NCBI RefSeq assembly: GCF_900090225.1
Contig: NZ_FMHY01000002.1
Span: forward strand, 4,278,001-4,342,000
DNA length: 64,000 bases
From: Micromonospora eburnea
GTDB taxonomy: Bacteria; Actinomycetota; Actinomycetes; Mycobacteriales; Micromonosporaceae
Reading direction: 5' to 3'
Shown here: in pieces, positions 8,296 through 16,113 of the stretch
Numbering within the stretch: the stretch's first letter is position 1
How the letters are laid out: each line of letters opens with the position of its first letter
Position numbers and translations under genes: made by a program
Notes under the pieces: model-generated
The model's input: only the letters and a program-made list of their open reading frames with translations
What the model was told of the DNA's origin: nothing
The model's database searches: none

Positions 8296-10160
8296 GCACC
8301 GCGACCCCCACCGTGCCCGGCGTCGCCCGACCGGCGGCCGCCCTGGTCCGTGGCGGATTCTCGTTCGCCGCCGACGGGTCGCACGCGGTCAGCCTCGGCT
8401 ATCGCGAGGACGGGCGGCTCGACGTCGAGAGCTGGTCGCTGACCGGCGCGGAACCGGCCTGGCGTGCGGTGCCGACCGCTCGTCCCGTACCGGCCGGAAG
8501 CCAGGTGGCGAGCTGCGCCGACGGACGCGTGCTGCTCGTCCACCGCGACGGCGACCGCATCCGCCTGGCCCTGCTGACCCCGGCCGCCACCGGGCCGGCC
8601 GGTGCCGCGGAGCGACTCGGCGCCGCCGACGAGCGATCGCTCGGCACCCTGGACTCCCCCGCCGTCCGGCTGATCCCGTCGCCCCGACCCGACACCGTCG
8701 CCTACGCCACCACCGTGACCGACCGCGACACCACCCTGTGGCGGATCACCGCCGACGGCGTCCACGAGATCGCGGTGCTACCCGGTCGGATCGGCGGCGC
8801 AGCCTGGCTGGGCCCGCATCCGCTCCGGCTCGGCATCACCCACCACACCACCGACGGCATCCGGCCCGCCGCCCTCGACCTGAGCGAGCCGGCACAGGTC
8901 GAACCGCTGCCCGTCGCCGGCCACCAGCCGGCCCACCTGCTGCTGGCCAACCCCGCCACCGGCATCGTCCTGTACGCCAGCGGCCCACCCGGGCGCCTCC
9001 GGCTGGCCTGGGCCGCCCGGCACGGACTCGGCCCGACCCACCCGGCCGACCGGCTCAACCAGGTCCCGGGCCGGGTCGTACCGCTGGCGCTCGCGCCGGA
9101 CGGCCCCCGGGTCGCCGTCGCGGTGACCGGCCGCGCCCGCTCGGCGCTGCTGGTGCACGACCTGGCGGCCGACCGGAGCGACCCGGTCGAGCTGCCCTCC
9201 GCCGGCCGCCTCGGCGCGGTGGGCGGCTGGACGGCCACCGCGCTGAACGTGCCGTTCTCCGCGCCGGCGTCACCGCCCGGCCTGCTCACCGTGCCGACCG
9301 CCGGCACCGGCCACCGGGCTCGGTTCCGTACCCCGGCGGCCGGCCCACGCCCGTGGTCCGACGCACGGCTGGAACGGTTCGCCGGCCCGGCCGGCGAGAT
9401 CGAGGCCGTCGTCTACGGCGACCCGGCCGGCCCGGCACCCGCGCTGCTCGCGCTGCACGGTGGTCCGGAGTCGGCATGGGACCTCGGGTTCGACCCACTG
9501 GCCCAGTATCTGCACGCCGCCGGGTTCACGATCGTCGCGCCCAACCAGCGGGGCAGCGTCGGGTACGGGACCCGCCACCGGCGGGCGATCCAGGACGCGT
9601 GGGGTGGCCCCGACCTGGCGGATGTCATCGCGGTGGCCGAGCAGGTACGCGCGGCCCAACCGCCTGGCACGCCACCTCCGGCGCTGTACGGGGTGAGCTA
9701 CGGAGCCTTCCTGGCGGTGCTCGCCGCCGCCTGCCGACCCGGTCTCTGGCACCGCTGCGTGGCGGTCGCGCCGTTCCTCAGCGGACGGCGGCTGCACGCC
9801 GAGGCGTCGGCGCCGGTGCGCCGGATGATCGACCGGCTCGGTGGTGCCACGGAGTGGGCCGACGAGCACGGCCCCCGCGATCTGACCCGGCTCCATCCAC
9901 GCCGGGTGCCGCTGCTGCTGGTGCACGGCAGCGCCGACGAGGTCATTCCGGTCGAGCAGTCCCGGACCCTGCACCGGCTGATGCGCCGCGCCGGCGCCCC
10001 GGTGACGTACCTGGAGCTGCCCGGGGTGGGTCACGACCCGTTCTTCGGCCGACACGCCGACGCGCTCCGCGGCACCGTTGCCGCCTTCCTGCGGGAAGGC
10101 ACCGAGTCGCCCACGCCGATCCCGGCCGTGGTGCCCGCGACTACGCCGGAGAGGAGGTGA
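8292..10160 (+). CDS. S9 prolyl-oligopeptidase-like peptidase, probable leader protease
   Basis: This 622-residue serine peptidase most likely trims the leader of the lanthipeptide. Residues about 1-345 form a beta-propeller-like part with repeated short strands. The C-terminal alpha/beta-hydrolase domain has an oxyanion-type HGGPES, the nucleophile S469 in GVSYGAF, the Asp in HGSADEVIP and the His in GVGHDPF. Prolyl oligopeptidases act as leader proteases in some known class III lanthipeptide clusters, for example flavipeptin, and cut after Pro. The precursor encoded four bases downstream has Pro at 18, 27 and 30, which fits. The gene overlaps the synthetase by ATGA, and its own stop overlaps the ribosome binding site of the precursor gene. 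It has no signal peptide, so trimming would be cytoplasmic. Confidence 0.88.
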   Translation: MSTATPTVPGVARPAAALVRGGFSFAADGSHAVSLGYREDGRLDVESWSLTGAEPAWRAVPTARPVPAGSQVASCADGRVLLVHRDGDRIRLALLTPAATGPAGAAERLGAADERSLGTLDSPAVRLIPSPRPDTVAYATTVTDRDTTLWRITADGVHEIAVLPGRIGGAAWLGPHPLRLGITHHTTDGIRPAALDLSEPAQVEPLPVAGHQPAHLLLANPATGIVLYASGPPGRLRLAWAARHGLGPTHPADRLNQVPGRVVPLALAPDGPRVAVAVTGRARSALLVHDLAADRSDPVELPSAGRLGAVGGWTATALNVPFSAPASPPGLLTVPTAGTGHRARFRTPAAGPRPWSDARLERFAGPAGEIEAVVYGDPAGPAPALLALHGGPESAWDLGFDPLAQYLHAAGFTIVAPNQRGSVGYGTRHRRAIQDAWGGPDLADVIAVAEQVRAAQPPGTPPPALYGVSYGAFLAVLAAACRPGLWHRCVAVAPFLSGRRLHAEASAPVRRMIDRLGGATEWADEHGPRDLTRLHPRRVPLLLVHGSADEVIPVEQSRTLHRLMRRAGAPVTYLELPGVGHDPFFGRHADALRGTVAAFLREGTESPTPIPAVVPATTPERR

Positions 10161-10164
10161 TCGT

Positions 10165-10293
10165 ATGGAGATCGAGATGGAGATGGAGATCGACGTCGAG
10201 GCGCTGCAGCTGCTGCCCGCCGACGACGAGGTCGCTCTCTTCCCGTGTGGCCCGACCTCGTGCACCGAGTCCAACTGCACCCGGACCTGCTGA
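10165..10293 (+). CDS. Lanthipeptide precursor peptide, 42 residues
   Basis: This small gene encodes the substrate of the cluster. The ribosome binding site GGAGGTGA (10153-10160) overlaps the peptidase stop and sits at ideal distance from the ATG at 10165. Two more in-frame ATGs follow at 10177 and 10183. The acidic leader begins with alternating Glu and Met/Ile (MEIEMEMEID) and contains EALQLLP, like the helical recognition motif of class III/IV leaders. The C-terminal part is CGPTSCTESNCTRTC, with Cys at 28, 33, 38 and 42 and six Ser/Thr, so up to four thioether rings are possible. Cutting after P27 would free exactly this 15-residue piece. It lies between the peptidase and the radical SAM gene. 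Confidence 0.9.
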   Translation: MEIEMEMEIDVEALQLLPADDEVALFPCGPTSCTESNCTRTC

Positions 10294-10334
10294 CGGTCCC
10301 GGGTCCATTCCGCCAACAGTTGACCGGTGGAGTG

Positions 10335-10367
10335 GCGGTGCGGGGCGCGACACGCGCCCCGCACCGC
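10335..10367 (+). terminator. 15-bp perfect hairpin after the precursor gene
   Basis: GGCGGTGCGGGGCGCG-like arm at 10335-10349 pairs perfectly over 15 bases with 10353-10367 around a three-base loop ACA. It lies 41 bases after the precursor stop and 31 bases before the radical SAM start. No T-run follows. A partial terminator or RNA-stabilising hairpin here would raise precursor mRNA over that of the downstream enzyme and exporter genes, as is common in peptide operons. Confidence 0.75.
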
Positions 10368-10398
10368 GCCCGGCCGGGTCCGAACCGAGGAAGATCCG

Positions 10399-11442
10399 AT
10401 GAGCGTTCCTGCCAGACCGACCGACGTGGTGTGGGACATCACCTACGCCTGCCCGCTGCGCTGCACCCACTGCTACTCCGAGTCCGGCCGGCGCCCGAGC
10501 CGTCAGCTGGGCCTGGACGACCTGTACCGGGTCACCGACGCGCTGATCTCCCTTCGCCCCGGCTGGATCACCCTGGCCGGTGGGGAACCGCTGGTCGTAC
10601 CGGGGATCCTCGATCTGGCCCGGCGCATCCGGGCGGCCGGGATCTCGGTGGCGTTGTACACGGCCGGCTGGTCCATGGACTCGGCTCTCGCGGCCGACCT
10701 GTTGACCTCGGTCGACCGGGTCAACGTGAGCGTTGACGGGGCGACCGCGACGGTACACGACCGCATCCGGGGTCGCAGCGGCTCCTTCACCCGGGCGACG
10801 GCCACCCTGACCCGGCTGGACCACGAGGCGGCCCGGCTCCGCGCCGCCGGCAGCCGGGTCGCCGAGTTCGGGGTGGACTGCACCGTGGTACGCAGCAACT
10901 TCGACCAGCTCGACGCGCTCTGCACCTGGGCCACCCGGCAGTTTCCCGGCCTGGGGTTCCTGTGGTTCGGCGCCGCGATGCCGATCGGCCTGGCCAGCCG
11001 GCCGAGTTTCGTCGACGCCGAGTTGCTCACCGACGAGTTGGCGGACGAGTTGACGGAGCCGGCCACCACGGACCGGCTCCGCGCACTGGCGCCGTCGACG
11101 GTGACGGTCGGTGTCACCGACAACCGGCTGTTGCAGGTGCATCCGGAGCACATCGCCCGTGGGCTCTACCCGTTCATGCAGGTCGAGCCCGACGGCGCGG
11201 TCCGTGCCATGCCGATCTACGAGGGCACGGTCGGCAGCCTGTTGACCGAGGACCCGACGGTGCTGTGGCGACGCAGCGCCGACCGCTGGACCGACCCGGT
11301 GGTGACCGGGGCACTCGGACCCGCGCGCACCATGCGGGAGTGGGCCGAGGCCACCCGCGTGATCGACCAGCACTTCGGTGACCCCCTGGTCCGGTCACGC
11401 ATCGAACGCCGGCCGGCGTACCTCGCCCAGACCGCGCGCTGA
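10399..11442 (+). CDS. Radical SAM peptide-modifying enzyme with degenerate C-terminus
   Basis: The 347-residue protein is a radical SAM enzyme, expected to install a second modification on the lanthipeptide. The 4Fe-4S cysteines are C18, C22 and C25 in ACPLRCTHCY, followed by the SAM motif AGGEP at about residue 58. The ATG at 10399 is chosen for GAGGAAG nine bases upstream. The C-terminal region keeps the SPASM-like phrase VEPDGAVRAMPIYEGTVGSL, but where SPASM enzymes have cysteines it has none, so an auxiliary cluster is unlikely there. Relatives modify ribosomal peptides or act in cofactor synthesis; the reaction here is unknown. Position between precursor and exporters argues for a role in the same pathway. 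Confidence 0.85.
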   Translation: MSVPARPTDVVWDITYACPLRCTHCYSESGRRPSRQLGLDDLYRVTDALISLRPGWITLAGGEPLVVPGILDLARRIRAAGISVALYTAGWSMDSALAADLLTSVDRVNVSVDGATATVHDRIRGRSGSFTRATATLTRLDHEAARLRAAGSRVAEFGVDCTVVRSNFDQLDALCTWATRQFPGLGFLWFGAAMPIGLASRPSFVDAELLTDELADELTEPATTDRLRALAPSTVTVGVTDNRLLQVHPEHIARGLYPFMQVEPDGAVRAMPIYEGTVGSLLTEDPTVLWRRSADRWTDPVVTGALGPARTMREWAEATRVIDQHFGDPLVRSRIERRPAYLAQTAR

Positions 11443-11457
11443 GCATCGGGGGACGAC

Positions 11458-13221
11458 GTGGCCATCCGGATCGGGGCGCCCCGCGACCTGCTGCGCCAGC
11501 TCACCGGCAGTAGCCTGGCGCGGCTGGTGGCGCTCGCGCCGGCCTCGATCGCCGGCACCGCGATCTGGGCGGTGTCCGGCGTCGCGGTGACCCTGGCGCT
11601 GCCCTCGGCCGCCGCCACCGCCATCGACAGGGTGACCGGCGGAGGTGCACCGGGCAGCGCCCTCGTGCTGCTGGCCGGCCTGATCGCGATCCGGGTACTG
11701 ATCGAGGCGATGGACCGGGTGACGGAGACCCGCGCCGTCACCCGCATCGCCGCCCGGCTTCGGCACCGGTTCACCCGGCACCTGTTCCGCCTGGGCGTTC
11801 CCGGCCGCACCGGGCACCACACCGGCGACCTGCTCACCCGGCTGACCGGCAACACCGCGGCCGGGGCCCGGGGCGTGCCGTCGCTGATCACCGTGGCTGT
11901 CGAGACCGCCGCCTCGCTCGGCGGCCTGATCGCGCTCACCGTCATCGACTGGTGGCTCGGGGCCGCGTTCCTGCTGGGGGTGGCCCCCGCCGTCGGGCTG
12001 CTCCGGGTGCTGATGCGACAGGTACGCGGCCGGTACGGCGACTACCTGCGCCACCAGGGCGACATCGCGGCCCGACTCACAGACACCCTGGCCGGCATCC
12101 GTACCATCCGCGCCTCGGGCACCGCGGATCGCGAGATCGCCCGGGTGCTGGCGCCGCTGCCGGCGCTGGCCCGAACCGGCCACCAGACGTGGCGGGTGCA
12201 ACGCGACATCTCCTGGCAACTCGACGTGGTCCTCACCGGGCTGCGGACCCTGGTGCTCGGCATCGCCGGTTTCGGGCTGGTGCAGGGTCGGATCACCCCG
12301 GGCGAGTTCCTGGCCGCGTCGCTGTACCTCGGGTTCGCGCTCGGCTTCCTCTACCAGTCCGACACGTTGGCCTACCTCGCCCACGCGCAGGCCAACGCGG
12401 GACGCGTCACCGAAATACTCGACGAACGGCCGCGCGGCCGAGCGGCGCCGCCCGGCACGACGCTGCTGGATCGACTGCCCGCCACCGGGCCCGGCCGGCT
12501 CAGCCTGCGTCAGGTCAGCGTCACCCACGACGGGCACCGCATCCTCGACCGGGTCGACCTCGACGTACCGGCCGGCGCGACGGTCGCCCTGGTCGGCCCG
12601 TCGGGCGCCGGCAAGACCACCCTGGCCATGGTGGCCGGGCGCCTGGTCGACCCCGACGAGGGGGAGGTACGGATCGACGGCGTCCGGGTCGACCGGGTCA
12701 CCCCGGCCGGCCTGCGGGGAGACATCGGCTACGCGTTCGACCAGCCGGTGCTGCTCGGCGACACCGTTCGGGACGCGATCACCTACGGCCGACCCGACGC
12801 GGCCGATGAGGACGGCGAACGGGCCGCCCGGATCGCCCAGGCCACGGACTTCGTCGAGCGGCTGCCGGCCGGATTCGACACACCGCTGAGCCAGGTCCCG
12901 CTCTCCGGAGGGGAACTACAGCGGCTCGGCCTGGCCCGGGCGGTGGCGCACGGCGGCCGGATCATGATCCTCGACGACGCCACGTCCAGCCTGGACACCG
13001 CCACCGAGGCCCGGGTGACCGCCGCCCTCACCAGCGGGCTGGCCGGTCGTACCCGACTGGTGGTCGCCCATCGGGCGGCGACGGCGGCCCGGGCCGACAC
13101 GGTGGCCTGGCTGGAGGGCGGCCGTATCCGGGCGGTCGGGCCGCACGGCCGGCTGTGGGCGGACCATCCCGAGTACCGGTCCGTTTTCGCGGCCGGCGCA
13201 GCCGAACGGAGATCGGAATGA
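11458..13221 (+). CDS. ABC exporter, fused membrane and ATPase domains (first)
   Basis: This 587-residue half-transporter probably exports the peptide. Residues about 15-300 form the membrane domain with several hydrophobic segments. The ATPase follows with Walker A GPSGAGKTT, the signature LSGGELQR, Walker B IMILDD and a switch His in VVAHR. The Glu after Walker B is Asp (ILDDATSS), which often marks the non-canonical site of a heterodimeric exporter. No N-terminal C39 peptidase is present, so leader removal is left to the S9 peptidase. The GTG start is 15 bases after the radical SAM stop, and the stop overlaps the next start by ATGA, suggesting that both halves form one heterodimer. Confidence 0.88.
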   Translation: MAIRIGAPRDLLRQLTGSSLARLVALAPASIAGTAIWAVSGVAVTLALPSAAATAIDRVTGGGAPGSALVLLAGLIAIRVLIEAMDRVTETRAVTRIAARLRHRFTRHLFRLGVPGRTGHHTGDLLTRLTGNTAAGARGVPSLITVAVETAASLGGLIALTVIDWWLGAAFLLGVAPAVGLLRVLMRQVRGRYGDYLRHQGDIAARLTDTLAGIRTIRASGTADREIARVLAPLPALARTGHQTWRVQRDISWQLDVVLTGLRTLVLGIAGFGLVQGRITPGEFLAASLYLGFALGFLYQSDTLAYLAHAQANAGRVTEILDERPRGRAAPPGTTLLDRLPATGPGRLSLRQVSVTHDGHRILDRVDLDVPAGATVALVGPSGAGKTTLAMVAGRLVDPDEGEVRIDGVRVDRVTPAGLRGDIGYAFDQPVLLGDTVRDAITYGRPDAADEDGERAARIAQATDFVERLPAGFDTPLSQVPLSGGELQRLGLARAVAHGGRIMILDDATSSLDTATEARVTAALTSGLAGRTRLVVAHRAATAARADTVAWLEGGRIRAVGPHGRLWADHPEYRSVFAAGAAERRSE

Positions 13222-15056
13222 GCGCGTTCGCCGCGAGCGCCACACCAACCGCCCGGCCCGGGCCGGCCCTGCTCGTCCGGGAGATACTGCGTCACCGCCG
13301 GGCCCTGGTCCGCATCGCGCTGTGGTCGCTGGTCGAGGCGGTGCCGGCGCTGGCGTCCGGCCTGGTGGTGGCCGCTGCCATCGACCGGTACCTGGCCGGC
13401 GACGTGGCGACCGGCTCCGCCCTGCTCGCGCTGCTCCTCGTCGGCACCGCGATCGGTGTGGTCGGCACCCGCCAGCTGTACCCCTGGCTGGCGTCGGTGG
13501 TCGAGCCCGTACGCGACGCCTTCGTCACCGCGGTGGTGACCGGTACGGTGCGGGCCGCCGCCGGCGTCGGCCGCCCGGCCGGCACCGCGGGCGTGGTCCG
13601 ACTCACCGAACAGGTCGAGGCGGTCCGCACCGCCCTGTTCGGGCTGCTGCGCCAGGTACGCCGGATCGCGTTCACGTTCGTCGCGGTACTGGTCGGGCTC
13701 GCTGTCCTCGCTCCGGTCACCGCGGCGCTGACCGCCTCGCTCGTCGTCCTCGCCGTCGGCTGTTTCGCGTTCCTGCTGCCCAATCTGGCCGGCCGGTACC
13801 GGGCCGTGCTGGCCGCCGAGGAGGAGGTCGCCCACCGGGCCGGACAGGTCTTCGACGGGCTGCGGGACGTGATCGCCTGCGGGGGCGAACGGCGGGCGAT
13901 CGCCCATCTCCAGGAGGCGGTCGACCGCCAGGTCGCCCTGGAACGGGCCCTGGCACGCGCGAACGCCTGGCGCGGGCTGGTCGTCTTCCTCGGTGGGCAG
14001 CTGCCCCTGCTGGTCCTCCTGCTCACCGCGCCGTGGCTGCTCCGTACGGGGCGGTTGACGTTGGCCGAGACCGTCGGCGCGGCCACTTACCTGTCGGTGA
14101 GTCTCGAACCGGCGCTGCGCGGGCTGGTGGGCGTGGTCAGCAGCGCCGGCCTGACCCTGGTGGTCAACCTCCGCCGACTGGCCGAGAGTGTGCCCCCGCC
14201 GCCCGAGCCGGGCGGGGGCGCGCGCCGGCTCACCGCCCGCTACGACCTGGTGGTACGCGACCTGACCTTCGCGTACGGGCCGCACTCCGCCCCGGTGGTC
14301 CGCGACCTCTCCCTCGACCTGCCCGAGGGCAGCCATCTCGCCGTGGTCGGCCCAAGCGGAATCGGCAAGTCGACCCTCGCCGGGCTGCTGGCGGGGCTGT
14401 TCCCCGCCGATCTGGGCACGGTCACCGTCGGCGGCGTCGACGTCCGGGAGGCCTGCCCGAGCGACCTGCGCCGCAGGATCGCGCTGGTCCCGCAGGAGGC
14501 GTACGTGTTCGCCGGTACGGTCCGGGAGAACCTGCGCTACCTCGCCCCGGAGGCGACGGACGACGAGTTGGCCGCCGCTGCCGAGGCCGTCGGTCTGGCG
14601 CCGGTGCTGCGCCGGCTCGGCGGGCTCGACGCCCAGATCGGCGCGGGCGGTCCGGACCTGTCCACGGGGGAACGCCAGCTCATCGCGCTGGCCCGGGTGT
14701 ACCTCTCCCCCGCCCGGATCGTCATCCTCGACGAGGCCACCGCCAACCTCGACCCGGCGACCGAGGCGCGGACCGAGGCGGCGTTCGCGGCGCGACCCGG
14801 CACGCTCATCGTGGTCGCCCACCGGATCAGCTCCGCGCGGCGGGCCGACCGGGTGCTGGTGCTCGACGGCGACCGGCATCACCTCGGCACCGACCCGGAA
14901 CTGACCAGGACGTCGCCCCTGTACGCCGATCTCGTCGGTCACTGGACGACCACCGACCAGCCGGCTGACGGCACCCGGTGGGAAACCGCCGCTGCCACGT
15001 CGACGTCCCGGAGATCCGGGGAGCCGCCTCCTGACCGTCGCCGCGGACGCCGGTAG
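13218..15056 (+). CDS. ABC exporter, fused membrane and ATPase domains (second)
   Basis: The 612-residue partner of the preceding transporter has a membrane domain (about 25-320) and an ATPase with Walker A GPSGIGKST, signature LSTGERQL, Walker B IVILDEATANLD and the switch His in VVAHR. Here the catalytic Glu is present while the signature deviates (LSTGE instead of LSGGQ). Together with the Asp in the partner this is the classical asymmetry of a heterodimeric exporter. The start at 13218 overlaps the previous stop by ATGA; an upstream in-frame start would lie inside the previous gene. It is the last gene clearly belonging to the cluster. Confidence 0.88.
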   Translation: MSAFAASATPTARPGPALLVREILRHRRALVRIALWSLVEAVPALASGLVVAAAIDRYLAGDVATGSALLALLLVGTAIGVVGTRQLYPWLASVVEPVRDAFVTAVVTGTVRAAAGVGRPAGTAGVVRLTEQVEAVRTALFGLLRQVRRIAFTFVAVLVGLAVLAPVTAALTASLVVLAVGCFAFLLPNLAGRYRAVLAAEEEVAHRAGQVFDGLRDVIACGGERRAIAHLQEAVDRQVALERALARANAWRGLVVFLGGQLPLLVLLLTAPWLLRTGRLTLAETVGAATYLSVSLEPALRGLVGVVSSAGLTLVVNLRRLAESVPPPPEPGGGARRLTARYDLVVRDLTFAYGPHSAPVVRDLSLDLPEGSHLAVVGPSGIGKSTLAGLLAGLFPADLGTVTVGGVDVREACPSDLRRRIALVPQEAYVFAGTVRENLRYLAPEATDDELAAAAEAVGLAPVLRRLGGLDAQIGAGGPDLSTGERQLIALARVYLSPARIVILDEATANLDPATEARTEAAFAARPGTLIVVAHRISSARRADRVLVLDGDRHHLGTDPELTRTSPLYADLVGHWTTTDQPADGTRWETAAATSTSRRSGEPPPDRRRGRR

Positions 15057-15066
15057 CCTGACCGCC

Positions 15067-16107
15067 GTGGTTCGCACCGTCTACCGCCCCGGGCGGCGCC
15101 GCTGGGCTCTGGTGCCGGCCGGGGTCGTACTGACCGCGTTGCTGGCGAGCTGCGGCGGCGCCGCTCCGGAACGCGCCGCCGACAGCTCCGCGCCGTTCTC
15201 GCCGCCACCGCCGCCACCGGTCTTCTACGTGGACCCGGACAGCGAGGCCGCTCAGGAGGTCGACCGGTGGGAGCGCGCCGGCCGGGCCGCCGACGCGGAG
15301 ACGCTCCGCCTGATCAGCACCCGCCCGAGCGCGAAGTGGCTGGTCAGCAGCGACGCCCCGGTCCGCGAGGAGGTCGATTCGTACCTGGCCCGGGCGGCGC
15401 TCGCGGGCCAGACGCCGGTCCTGGTCATCCACAACGTGCCGGACCGGGACTGCGGCCGGCAGGACTCGGGGGGAGCCGAGACCGGCCAGGAGTACCAGCA
15501 ATGGATCCGGGAGCTGGCCGGCGGGATCAAGGGCAGGCCGGTCACCGTGGTCCTCGAACCCGGCGCGGTCCCGGACGCCGTGGCGCGGTGCGTCCGCGAC
15601 CTCAAGAAACGGCTCCTGCTGCTGCGCGACGCGGTCGCCGTCCTCAAGAGCACCGGCACGGCCCGGGTCTATCTGGACGCCGGGCACCCCGGATGGATCA
15701 GCAACACGGCGTCGCTGGCCACGGCCCTGCGCCAGGCCGGCGTCGGCGACGCCGACGGCTTCGCGCTCAACGTCGCCAACTTCATCCGTACGCAGGACAA
15801 CGTCCGCTACGGCCACCGGTTGTCCGACGCCCTCGGCGGCGATGTCCGGTTCGTCATCGACACGAGCCGCAACGGCAACGGCCCGGCCGCCGGCGCCACC
15901 GTGGACGGCGCACCGAGCTGGTGCAACCCGCCGGGCCGGGCACTCGGCGAGGAACCCACCGACGCCCCCGGCCTCGACCGGGTCGACGCGCTGCTCTGGA
16001 TCAAGTACCCGGGCGAGTCCGACGGCGCCTGCCGCCCCGGCGAACCGGAGCGCGGGGACTGGTGGCCCGAGTACGCCCTCGCGCTGGCCCGCAACGCGGC
16101 CGGCTGA
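15067..16107 (+). CDS. Glycoside hydrolase family 6 lipoprotein (endoglucanase-like)
   Basis: This 346-residue exported lipoprotein belongs to GH6, inverting beta-1,4-glucanases. After an Arg-rich start and a hydrophobic segment, the lipobox LLASC puts the lipid-bearing Cys at residue 29; a Pro-rich linker (SPPPPPPV) follows. GH6 hallmarks are FYVDPDS near the start, VYLDAGHPGW, NVANF, DTSRNGNGP and SWCNPPGRALG, ending in LLWIKYPGESDG. Cys pairs probably form the usual disulfides. The GTG start at 15067 lies only 10 bases after the ABC gene, so it may be read through from the cluster, but a secreted cellulase-like enzyme has no evident role in peptide maturation. It converges on the next gene with six bases between stops. 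Confidence 0.9.
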   Translation: MVRTVYRPGRRRWALVPAGVVLTALLASCGGAAPERAADSSAPFSPPPPPPVFYVDPDSEAAQEVDRWERAGRAADAETLRLISTRPSAKWLVSSDAPVREEVDSYLARAALAGQTPVLVIHNVPDRDCGRQDSGGAETGQEYQQWIRELAGGIKGRPVTVVLEPGAVPDAVARCVRDLKKRLLLLRDAVAVLKSTGTARVYLDAGHPGWISNTASLATALRQAGVGDADGFALNVANFIRTQDNVRYGHRLSDALGGDVRFVIDTSRNGNGPAAGATVDGAPSWCNPPGRALGEEPTDAPGLDRVDALLWIKYPGESDGACRPGEPERGDWWPEYALALARNAAG

Positions 16108-16113
16108 CGCCGA

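Noticed and set aside
15067..16107. GH6 lipoprotein as part of the lanthipeptide cluster
   Set aside because: It is only 10 bases downstream but is an exported cellulase-type enzyme with no sensible role in peptide maturation; read-through is possible, common function is not supported.
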